Assembly: GCA_900660155.1 (NCBI GenBank)
Contig: CABFPE010000131.1
Coordinates: 939,222 to 998,549, forward strand
Reading direction: 5' to 3'
DNA: 59,328 bases
From: Hofstenia miamia
Lineage: Eukaryota > Xenacoelomorpha > Acoela > Hofsteniidae
Notes under the pieces: generated by a model
Seen by the model: the letters and a program-made list of their open reading frames with translations, nothing else
Told to the model about the DNA's origin: nothing
Databases searched by the model: none
Program-made: the position numbers and the translations under genes
Shown here: piece after piece, positions 47,274 through 57,599 of the stretch
Numbering within the stretch: position 1 is the first letter of the stretch
Layout of the letters: every line of letters begins with the position of its first letter

Positions 47274-47479
47274 AGAAATGATATAATTTAAAGACGCATA
47301 ACTGTATGAATAGCTTGCGTTTTGCAAATTTAATAATATATTATATTTAATATAGATTTGGTAAATAAGCCACTTTCAATGTTAAATTTTAGAACTACAT
47401 ATACATAAAGCATATTTATCAAAATACTGATTCATTACGTGTATTCAAAATATCAGTCTATTAATGCACTCCCGAAATA

Positions 47480-47589
47480 ATATTTTCTATGGTCTCATAG
47501 TAAATCACTATTCTGAATAAATTGTGCATTAAATCAGTTCTTGATGTAATTTATGGCAAATATTGGTGGTGGTCGGAAACTTATGCACA

Positions 47590-47591
<2 letters not shown>
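47480..47591 (-). mobile_element. Tc1-like element end (left, inverted)
   Basis: An inverted copy of 48125-48240, ending in CTTATGCACACC against the (TA)n run. Shares ATCAGTTCTTGATGTAATTT and TCTATGGTCTCATAGTAA with it. No transposase on this side. Confidence 0.65.

Positions 47592-47622
<31 letters not shown>
47592..47622. repeat. (TA)n microsatellite
   Basis: TA run between the Tc1 end and the mariner MITE. Confidence 0.95.
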
Positions 47623-47625
<3 letters not shown>

Positions 47626-48070
47626 GGTGTCCCCAAAGTCTTTAGACAATTTTATAAATTCATTAAAAAAGATTCGGCCAGTCAGAGGTCAATCAATACA
47701 ACAGATCCACCACCGAGATAAATAATGTGTTTCTTGGTTTATCGAAACGAAATCAGATATTCAAACACAAAGAAATTACACAATTAAATATGCAAAACAA
47801 GCTCCAGCACGTCAGTCGATTCGCAATGGGCATAAACAGTTTATGGAAACTGGAACGGTGCTACATAATCCGAGGAGTGGAAGGCCAAGAACGTCTGAAG
47901 AAGACATCGAGCGTATTCGTCAGATATTTAGTCGTTCAGCTGCAAGTATATTATTGCTTTGTATATAAACTTGACTATTTACTTGATATTATTTAAACAT
48001 TTTGGAGATTTCCAACTTCAGATGCAATATTAATGAATTTTTAAAATTGTCTAAAGACTTTATAGACACC

Positions 48071-48073
<3 letters not shown>
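47623..48073 (+). mobile_element. Internally deleted mariner/IS630-type element (451 bp)
   Basis: Inverted ends CAGGGTGTCCCCAAAGTC and GACTTTATAGACACCCTG with TTTAGACAATTTTA inside, flanked by TA. One plus-strand frame near 47790-47940 encodes APARQSIRNGHKQFMETGTV and SGRPRTSEEDIERIRQIF, the helix-turn-helix (DUF4817-like) N-terminal domain of a DDE transposase family. The catalytic domain is gone, so the copy is non-autonomous. Confidence 0.75.

Positions 48074-48124
<51 letters not shown>
48074..48124. repeat. (TA)n microsatellite
   Basis: TA run of about 50 bp between the mariner MITE and the Tc1 right copy. Confidence 0.95.
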
Positions 48125-48126
<2 letters not shown>

Positions 48127-48850
48127 TGTGCATAAGTTTCCGCCCACCATCAATATTTGCCATAAATTACATCAAGAACTGATTTAATGCAGAATTTATT
48201 TAGAATCGTGACTTACTATGAGACCATAGATATAGCATTTACAGAGAATTTACTAAACAACAAGTATGTAAACGTTAAAATCTGGTAAGTTTCCATTTCG
48301 CTGCCAGAACAGCCTTGATGAATTTAGGCATTGAGTTCAATACTCCACAATAGTCAGAAGTTATTTCAGTACATCAGACGCCGCAATGCTTCAATCGATG
48401 TTGTTCGTTGCTTAGCAACATTCTTCTTTAGTGTAACCCAAAAATTCTTGATGGGGTTGATATCTTGACAAATAAAGGCGAGTCAATAAATGCCGTTCGA
48501 TATCTGCTAATTTTGCAGAACCCACTCCTTGCACGGCTCAACATCCGTGGTTGTACCATATTCCAGCACGATGGTGCCCTATGGCACCTGGCTCGACTAG
48601 TGAAGGGATGGTTGCAAGACCATAAAATCGCATAATTTCTATAATGCAGTCAGCAACTGGATAATGTTAAGACAGCAGTCCAAGAAAAGAGGTCGGAGAT
48701 GTTCAATAGTAAGGACGACTACTGCATCATGACAATGCCAGGTCAAATGCTGCTTTGAGGACATGTCAAAAATTGCATAAATAGGCAGCGAAATTCTAAA
48801 GATTTAGTACGCTCCGGTTATCACTTGTATTTGTCGCTATAAAATTTTTT
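48125..48850 (-). pseudogene. Tc1-like transposon remnant with transposase C-terminus
   Basis: The terminal sequence GGTGTGCATAAGTTTCC abuts (TA)n. On the minus strand near 48470-48370: INPIKNFWVTLKKNVAKQ then TTSIEALRRLM, matching the Tc1 signature DLNPIENxWxxLKxxV, followed by LNSMPKFIKAVLAAKW (usual SMPxRIxAVIxAKG). Weaker similarity to the preceding DDE core reaches about 48840, with several stops. The other terminus was not identified. Confidence 0.65.
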
Positions 48851-49178
48851 GAGAAAAAAATTCAAAAATTATGAAAATATCAAAAAAGCACTGATTTAAT
48901 TTTTCGCATCAAAAGATGAACAGTTTTCAAAAATGGGATATGCTAATTGCTCGCAGGTTGCCAAGAAGTCATGAATAATGATGACAACTATATTTAATAA
49001 TGTTTATTGACTGTAATCAAAACGTGTATTTTGTTTATTCCAAAAACAGCCAAAACTTTCCATTAGACCTAATATATATATTCTAAAATTAATAAGTGTC
49101 TGATTTAATAGCAGCGCACCTTTTTGTTTATTGACTGGCTCCTTCAGGTTTGTAAAAAATTCAAAATATTGAATTTAC

Positions 49179-52100
49179 CTGTAAAGTTGAGCAGATGTAA
49201 AATTGTCGCGGAGCATGTCGAACGAGAAAATAAAGTGTTTTAAAACAATCACCACACAGCATGAGACAAATTGTAACAAAATTAAGACCTTTAGTTGAAC
49301 GCCGTTGATAGTTTGTTATCAACTGGGGAAGTGCAAGACTTGCCTCACCACAAAGTGCTGCAAAACCCAAAGCCTAAAAACCATAATATCAGAACATATT
49401 GATTAAATTTTAAACGTAAACAAACAATCAAAAGCTATAGTGTAGTCTAGTATTTGAAATCATGGTTGATTGAAAGATAAAATGCTTGACACTTGCATCA
49501 AATGTCAAATCAATACGACTAATTATCGATGGGCAAAAAACTGAAATTGTTTTAGTGTCTAGAGAAATAAGGAGTAAAACGAGCTGAGAGTCCAAGGTCA
49601 CTAGGTCCTATAATGAGGAATTAAATCCCAGGAACATAGACAGAAATGTTTATCTTAAACACAAGAGAAGCACAAATATTTTGCTTGAGCATTTTTGAGC
49701 CGGAGAACAAACAATGCAAAGAACCAAATTGAAGTATAACTAATAACTACACCATGTAAAATTCAATTCCTTCTTAAACACAAGAAACGTTATTTTTCAC
49801 TAAACTACATAGAAAATTCATAGGTCAATCAAATCATTTTATACGATCTTGCATTAATGAAGTGCTAGAATCATAAGCAATTTTAACTGTATCAGCAACT
49901 GAACGTGGTGAAAAAAGAAAGAATATTTATAGAATTTTGTTTAAGAGTAATTGTAACGTGTAAAATTAGAATTAATTTATACTAAATGAAAATACGACTA
50001 ATAAAATCAATTACCTCTACATAAAAGACTGAATCCTTAAACAATTCAGTGATGACATAAAGCAAACAACAGTACAAGAACAAGAAACCAATGTAATCCG
50101 AAAAATAGCTCCATTTCCAAAAAGAATCAGGATCGCAATCGGACAATCGAATATCACGATAGGCTAAATGTCGCTTTGGCCGATAGCGTACACAAACCTC
50201 CTAAAGTGGGTTAAAGCAACTATTCAAATAGCGTAAAAAGGTACAATTATTTAATAATAACGATAAAGAAGAAGGAAGTAAAACAGACCATTGTCATAAG
50301 TGATGCCTTACAAAAATGTTGAACTTCAAAAAATGATGAAAAATTTAAGTAATTACTGCTTTTTTGCTAAAGTCATTCAATTACGAAATTTTTTTGCAAG
50401 AGCACAATGTACATTTTCTAAAACACTATCTTCGACGCTAATAAACTTGCTTGAAATTCCAATTGCTCAACACTTTTTGCTGCATTAGAAATTGATCCAA
50501 TTATGATGAAAGAAAATTATGGTTGCCATTGGCTAACTAACACTAAAAAAGACAATTTATAAAAGCTTGTGCGAAGCACTGTCAAAATCATAGGAAACTC
50601 TGGAGTAAAATTAAAAATGCATGGACGTTAGGAGTTCATGAACAAAATTTTGATAGTCTTAACATAGAACATACGAATGATTTGCTGTTCACTTCCCTAT
50701 TAGGAAAAATAGAACTAACTTGTAACTGGGCAAAGTAAATTTCCGGTTCAACCAGTCATTTTTACGCTTAGTAGCTTTAGCTTTTCAAAATTGCTTTGAA
50801 TTCTCTACAGTTCTAAGGTGAATGATCAGTAATTGCGGTTATATATATATATATAGCTATTACTGAATCCTGGATTGTCTCCAATGAAACTGATAGTGCA
50901 ATTCTACAACATTGCTGTCCGGAAGGATACAAATTTGAAAGCATGTTTAGGCCCGACTGTCGCAGTGGTGGAATCCTGTTCATCCATAAAAGTATAACAG
51001 TGTCAGTTCAGGTTTTGGAAAGCCAATGCCATGATGAATGCGAGTCTCTTACTGTACTACTAATTCTTCCAACACGTACTGTCTGTTTCGTAATATTCTA
51101 TAGACCGCCAAATGGCAATTTTACTAATTTTATGAACATGTTCTATGATTTAATAACTCCATTGTCGATTAATTACAAGTTTCTTATTGTTACCGGTGAT
51201 TTCAATGTGCATATGAACAATCGCCGTGATTCTAAAACTAAGCAGGTAAATGCACTTCTCAGGGAATTGGATCTGAATCAGCTTGTTACTTTCCCCACGC
51301 ATACTGCTGGAAAAATATTGGATTTAGTAATCACCAACTCTCCTAATGTAGTATCAGTATTTCCATGTTTTGACATTAAAACCGTTCACACTGGTGTACA
51401 ATTCCAGTTAGATGAAAAGAAGCCTAAGCCGATTCCGTGTGTAATTTCATTTTCTTGTGCTGATTATTTGAACTCTTTAAAAAATTCTGACATCTGGACT
51501 GACACAAGTCATGTTGTGGATGAAAACGACGTAGATGTTGACGCTTACTTCGAGAACTTTCTGTTGGAGCTACGAGATACTACTCAACGATTGTGTCCGC
51601 TTCGGGCGATTTCTATAGTTCACCATGAATGCAGCTATTATGATGAAGAGCTGCGAGCTTTGAAACGACAGCGTCGCTCATTAGAACGCAAATATCGACG
51701 TAATCCAACTACTCAAACAAAAGAGGCATACAAGCTAAAATCAAGAGAGCTCAACAAATCGATGTTCGAAAAAAAGAAGCAATCTTATGAAAACAAATTT
51801 CGAAAATGTGCAAATAGCAAAGACTATTTAAAGATAATCGACAACGCTATGAACCGTAAAAAACCGAGACTGTTACCTAAATCAAAGTCTGATGGCGTCT
51901 TGGCTAATAACTTCAATCATTTTTTTAATCAGAAAATAATCAACATTCGCTCCGGCATTGCCGGTACTGAACCCNTTCTATAGACCGCCAAATGGCAATT
52001 TTACTAATTTTATGAACATGTTCTATGATTTAATAACTCCATTGTCGATTAATTACAAGTTTCTTATTGTTACCGGTGATTTCAATGTGCATATGAACAA

Positions 52101-55100
52101 TCGCCGTGATTCTAAAACTAAGCAGGTAAATGCACTTCTCAGGGAATTGGATCTGAATCAGCTTGTTACTTTCCCCACGCATACTGCTGGAAAAATATTG
52201 GATTTAGTAATCACCAACTCTCCTAATGTAGTATCAGTATTTCCATGTTTTGACATTAAAACCGTTCACACTGGTGTACAATTCCAGTTAGATGAAAAGA
52301 AGCCTAAGCCGATTCCGTGTGTAATTTCATTTTCTTGTGCTGATTATTTGAACTCTTTAAAAAATTCTGACATCTGGACTGACACAAGTCATGTTGTGGA
52401 TGAAAACGACGTAGATGTTGACGCTTACTTCGAGAACTTTCTGTTGGAGCTACGAGATACTACTCAACGATTGTGTCCGCTTCGGGCGATTTCTATAGTT
52501 CACCATGAATGCAGCTATTATGATGAAGAGCTGCGAGCTTTGAAACGACAGCGTCGCTCATTAGAACGCAAATATCGACGTAATCCAACTACTCAAACAA
52601 AAGAGGCATACAAGCTAAAATCAAGAGAACTCAACAAATCGATGTTCGGAAAAAAGAAGCAATCTTATGAAAACAAATTTCGAAAATGTGCAAATAGCAA
52701 AGACTATTTAAAGATAATCGACAACGCTATGAACCGTAAAAAACCGAGACTGTTACCTAAATCAAAGTCTGATGGCGTCTTGGCTAATAACTTCAATCAT
52801 TTTTTTAATCAGAAAATAATCAACATTCGCTCCGGCATTGCCGGTACTGAACCCCAATGCGTAACCAATATTGTTCCGGTGCTTTTTGATGTGTCTCATA
52901 CTAAACTTGACAAATTTTCGTTGGTAACACCAATTGATATCGAGTGTGTATGCAGAAGTATATCTAACGCGACTTGCCCTGCTGATCCTTTAAAAAACTG
53001 CACTATTCAAAGAGATGATACCCAGTTTTTCGCCGATAATGGTTAATTTGATAAAGCTTTCTTTCAATACTGGCTATTTCCCTAATTGCTTGAAGACTAG
53101 TATTATAAAGCCTCATATAAAGAAGCAGTCTATGGATCCCGAACTATTTTCTAGTTATAGACCAGTTGCTAACTCGCTTTTCTTGTCTAAAGTAATGGAA
53201 AAAGTTGTTCTAAATCAAATTCAACTGCACTGTGATTACTATGACCTCCTAGATGATTATCAATCAGCCTACAGAAAATTTTCTTCCTGTGAAACTGCAA
53301 TGTTGAAAATGTATCAGAGCATATCCGAGTTTATTGATAAAGGTAGAGCGACTGTGCTTCTTTCAATTGATCTCTCTGCCGCTTTCGACACGGTTGACCA
53401 TGATATATTACAACGAGATCTATTTTTCAGTTGATACTTCATTGGAGGAATAGCTATCATTCGTAAATTCAATTACAAGTGAAATTTCAAAATGGTATGT
53501 CACGTCTTTTTTAAAGATGAACGAATCTAAAACTAAGTTAATCGTTATTTGTTCTAAAAGAAATTGCAAGTTTCCCGTTCCTAAAACTTTTCAATTAATG
53601 GGAGACACCGTACCAATTACAAACAAGTTAAAAACTCTTGATTTTACCATTGATGAGCACCTCGCGTGGGAATCCCAGATCAATGCTGTGTGTTCCAATT
53701 GTATATATTATCTCCGTGAAATCAGAGCAGCTAGACCTTTTCTTAGTTTTTACTCCGCTCAATTAGTAATTCAGTCAACCATTCTTTCTCGACTGGATTA
53801 CTGCAATTCATTATACGTCGGACTACCTGATGTGCTGATAAAGAAATTGCAAAAGATACAGAATCAAGCTATAAGAGTCCTTTACTCGGTAAAGCAACGA
53901 AGATGCCATATTTCGCCCCTAATGCATGACATTCATTGGCTGCCGATTAAATCTAGAATTCAGTACAAGGTTCTAACGATAATGTATAGAGCGTGTCGCA
54001 ACTACAGACTACCGAACTACCTTATTAGCTGTTTCACTAAGCGAAAAGATTCATCCACTAGGAGATCTAGTAGACTGTCAACTGAAGTTGATTTCTGCGT
54101 TCCTGCTTATAAAACTTCAATTGGCTATCGATCAATTGCCGTTTATGGCCCGACATTATGGAATGCACTCCCAACTAATCTTAAATTCTTGGATTCGTAT
54201 ACACAATTCAAGAAGCAGTTGAAGACTTACTTATTTACTGCGCATTACTATCCTGCTTCGTGANCGAACTACCTTATTAGCTGTTTCACTAAGCGAAAAG
54301 ATTCATCCACTAGGAGATCTAGGAGACTGTCAATTGAAGTTGATTTCTGCGTTCATGCTTATAGAACTTCAATTGCCGTTCATGGCCCGACATTATGGAA
54401 TGCATTCCCAACTAATCTTAAGGTCTTGGATTCGTATACACAATTCAAGAAGCAGTTGAAGACTTACTTATTTACTGCGCATTACTATCCCGCTTCGTGA
54501 GAAATCATGAAACGCCTTTGAGCAATTTATTTTTGTAATTGGCGTATAAACCCTGTTAATAATAATAATACATACCTTCCATGCGATAACAATTCATATA
54601 TCAAACACGTTTGATCCTCTTCAAATGCAATTACATTTGCTAATTGTGGGTCGGGGAAGGAAATTGTTGCTAGTATTAATTTAGCTCAACAGTGAGACAC
54701 CAGTTTAACAAGCGCTATGGAAATTAAAATAATTCAAGGGATAATTCAGGAGCAGATACAGAAATACTTGAGGGGGTGGGGTAAAATTTAATCGCATAAT
54801 TTACTACTAAAGAATATCTGTATATACATTTTACTGCATTATTTTAAATAATTTTCCTTATTTTAAAAAGGACTTTCATCCCTGATTCTACACACTAATT
54901 GCAACTTGAATTAGAGACATCACGTATCCGCTAATTGATTATTTACTATTCATCCAAAATACTCATTAAAAATTGACCCAAAAAGATTCAACCGTAATCC
55001 ATACATGGAAAAGAAACCAAAAGAAAAAAAATTTCCAAGGCAAATAAGTACATGCTAAGCATATTGCCATTTGCTTACTTACTCAGAAACATGACAATCA

Positions 55101-55719
55101 AAATTAACAACAACTGATGATCAAAATCCAGATTAAAATGCTAAGATAAAATGCATATACAATTAAAGGGCCTTTATAAAAATGTAATTCTCGGAAAAAC
55201 ATTATCTATAGAAATTTAGAGCTAGGAAATATTTAGTTTATAGCTTTAATCCAATTTTGTTACAACGAGAGTGCATAAAAATTCCATATAAACAAACAAT
55301 TCAATAGCTTCTCGCGTATTGAAGTATGCTATGAAGCATGTTATACATTACAATGAAATCCAATATAGAAATAGTAAAAAAAATGCATAACAGAATGGAA
55401 AATTTACCTGTAAAAATAACATACCAACAATTACAATGATGCTTTGACAAAGTAAAGGCAGCTCAAAATGGACTAAATACCAAAAAAACAACCTAGCAAT
55501 ATTTGATAAAAGCAGTAAAAGACAAGTATGAGTGGAAAATCCTTCAGAGTTCCTCGACGTCACGATGGTAAAGTATTGTGGTATGAAAACCGCAACTCCA
55601 CCGAACATCATTCCAAGAACTGCAATCATTTCAAAGACACCGACTGGAGACATATGTTGAGTTAACCACACCGAAAGATTACTGTATGTACCAAACTGTC
55701 CCCAAACGTGGGAAGACAT
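49179..55719 (-). CDS. SLC66A2: SLC66A2 (PQLC1) homologue, three exons found; last exon not located
   Basis: Exons: 55719-55408 (104 codons, donor GTAAAT), 50200-50015 (62 codons, acceptor CCACTTTAG, donor GTAATT) and 49373-49179 (65 codons, acceptor TTTTTAG, donor GTAAAT), all phase 0, 231 residues against about 271 in human. It is a seven-helix PQ-loop protein. Loop 1 is FIPQYFTIVTSRNSEGFST (P47, Q48) and loop 2 ALPQLITNYQRRSTKGLN (P182, Q183). Between them DCDPDSFWKWSYFSDYIGF matches human DFDPHHFWQWSSFSDYV. The exon 3 end QFYICSTLQ matches QFSVCGLLQ. SLC66A2 is a Golgi/endosome membrane protein related to yeast Any1, implicated in phospholipid distribution; the role here is inference. Reading past exon 3 gives only VNSIF and a stop. 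A 5' UTR acceptor (AG at 55776-55775) leaves a 55-nt leader. Confidence 0.82.
50840..50855. repeat. (TA)n at LINE 5' end
   Basis: Short TA run immediately before the first recognisable LINE codons. Confidence 0.9.
51096..52854. repeat. 879-bp direct duplication across a single N (assembly artefact)
   Basis: 51096-51974 and 51976-52854 are the same LINE segment, separated by N at 51975. Two differences were seen by eye (GAGCTC/GAACTC at about 51750 and a GAA/GGA codon shortly after). Probably two alleles or overlapping contigs placed in tandem. Confidence 0.9.
54013..54500. repeat. Direct duplication of LINE 3' part across a single N
   Basis: 54013-54263 and 54265-54500 repeat the ORF2 C-terminus around N at 54264. 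The second copy lacks 15 bp (after AACTTCAATT) and has several substitutions, more divergence than the 51975 joint, so it may derive from another copy or allele. Confidence 0.85.
54565..55347. other. Remainder of SLC66A2 intron 1
   Basis: AT-rich intron sequence after the LINE tail. No further element recognised. Confidence 0.5.
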
Positions 55720-55779
55720 TTAAAATTGATTTTAAAAAGAAAGTTTCAAATAAAATAATCTCTTCAAATAGACACTAAA

Positions 55780-56383
55780 ACATTGAAAAAAATTAATCAT
55801 TAAAATTGAACCAGATAATAAAAAATACTCACAATTTGTAATATAATAACAAATACAGTAGAACTGGTTTACAAACACCATATGCCTACAATGACCGAAA
55901 TGCATTCCCCAGCCAAATGGTAACCTTTTCAACGTAACAAAATTGTTTTATAAATATTATAACGAGCTTTTTAATAACAACTTTTTATAACGAATAGATA
56001 AACTAGTCTGGTTGTGATTTCAAGATGTAACACATATAACAAACATACTTAAATTTTGTAAATTATTTAGCACTAAATAACTCAGTGTTTAAGGTTTGCA
56101 ATAAATGATCCAATTATATGTAATAGTTCACATAGTTTTTCCTTACTACTTTCTAATCAATTGCTAAAACAATGTAAAGCAGGAACGAGTGGATTGCATG
56201 AGTGCAAATGCCCTAGATATCAACTTTTTAAAGCATTAGTTTGTGTTTTTTAGGAATGTTCCATTTTATTAAAGACTTTAAACTTTATATATAGGTGTAC
56301 TTAGAGGTAATACAAGAGCTCAAAAAAAATATATTTTGAACATATACAAAATATGATAATGAAATTTTTTCGTGCAAAACAAG
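55780..56383. other. Upstream region of SLC66A2
   Basis: No additional gene. A GTGAGT donor at about 55834 and the acceptor at 55776 could bound a very short 5' UTR intron on the minus strand. Confidence 0.35.
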
Positions 56384-56514
56384 CCGTTGGGACTCCCCAA
56401 AGAAACCATTAGAAGTGCTTCATACAAAAGTTGACCTACCAAATTTCAGGAAGGAAATACAGCTAGGTACTATGGCGTTTTGGCCGAACACCACTGAGTA
56501 CAAAAATGTAGGTA
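56384..56514 (+). repeat. 131-bp segment repeated at 57445-57575
   Basis: Identical by eye to 57445-57575, the sequence right after N at 57444. Both copies run on toward (TA)n, but this copy continues CTTAGCGG before the TA run. Confidence 0.9.
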
Positions 56515-56523
56515 CTTAGCGGT

Positions 56524-56550
56524 AATATATATATATATATATATATATAT
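56524..56550. repeat. (TA)n microsatellite
   Basis: TA run next to the 131-bp segment. Confidence 0.95.
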
Positions 56551-57415
56551 AGTGTATATATCCCACAAATACGAATACAAATCTTTCGCATGACCGGGTT
56601 CTAGAACTCTTGTAGCCTTGAAGTGATTTGCGTCAATAAAAAATACATAATTTTCCTTTCTATATTTGCTTGCCTGCTTGAAACAGAAACATTTGTAAAC
56701 GCATAGGTCGAAAAAATGGTATTTAAAAAGAGCGATCTCAGCACATATTTTCAAATTGTGGATTAACACCAATTTCAAAATAGGCTGTTTTTGTGCTTCC
56801 TCTACAAATAGATTCAGAATAATGTGTTTTAAGAATGATGTAATGCAAATTTACATACGAAATTTTCGATTTGTGTAAAAAACTGGAAAAAAGGCTGGCA
56901 AACTAAAACTGTTTTTATGCATTTCTTTGCATTGTCACAATTGCAGTAATATACAGGTATTAGGTTGTTTTTAAATGTGCAAATAACTTTGTAAAAGTTT
57001 TATTGAAAAAGCGCTCTTCACTTACAGTTTAAGATAGCAAGTGGAAACACTAATTCAATAACTTCCATTTTAAAAATCGTATTGATAAGGGTATAAATTT
57101 TTTTAATGTTTCTTTAGATGAATATAACTAGTTTTATTGTATAAAAGAATTACTCTTTTAGATTTGGAATGTTAGCATAACAAATAATGAAAGTACTTGA
57201 AAGTATGAGAGTTTGATCATATGTTTTTTTAGATTTGAATATATTGCAATGCAGAACACAACCTCAGACGTTCTTACATTATTTGAAGACAGCACCGTTT
57301 CATATCATCCAATTGTTAATTGCAATAAGTATTGTAATTCCCAATATTGAAATTCATTATTGTTAATTCATAATAAAATAATGAAGTAAAAAGTTTATAG
57401 AATGTCTTTATGCTA
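56551..57415. other. Unassigned AT-rich sequence
   Basis: No gene recognised; short minus frames only. Confidence 0.45.
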
Positions 57416-57443
57416 CTATATATATATATATATATATATATAT
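57416..57443. repeat. (TA)n ending at a single-N joint
   Basis: TA run stopping at N (57444), where a contig join is likely. Confidence 0.95.
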
Positions 57444-57444
57444 N

Positions 57445-57599
57445 CCGTTGGGACTCCCCAAAGAAACCATTAGAAGTGCTTCATACAAAAGTTGACCTAC
57501 CAAATTTCAGGAAGGAAATACAGCTAGGTACTATGGCGTTTTGGCCGAACACCACTGAGTACAAAAATGTAGGTATATATATATATATATATATATATA
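57445..57599. repeat. Second copy of the 131-bp segment plus (TA)n
   Basis: 57445-57575 repeats 56384-56514. 57575-57599 is (TA)n leading directly into the element at 57600. Confidence 0.9.

Larger units (their letters stand above)
50856..54560 (+). mobile_element. L2-clade LINE, inactive, in SLC66A2 intron 1 (antisense)
   Basis: APE endonuclease from 50860 (AITESWI, YRPPNGNF, VTGDFNVH, LDLVITNS; the usual SDH is replaced by TVH). The reverse transcriptase starts near 53040 (ELFSSYRPVAN, LSIDLSAAFDTVDHDIL) but the palm with YADD is deleted: at 53434-53520 it jumps to NESKTKLIVI. There is also a frame change near 53010. The C-terminal domain is SRLDYCNSLYVGLP, HWLPIKSRIQYKV and LWNALPTNLK, then TTTGAGCA...GTAATTGGCG and an (AAT)n tail at about 54557, the L2-type 3' end. 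Two artefactual duplications (joints at 51975 and 54264) inflate its length by about 1.1 kb. Confidence 0.82.
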
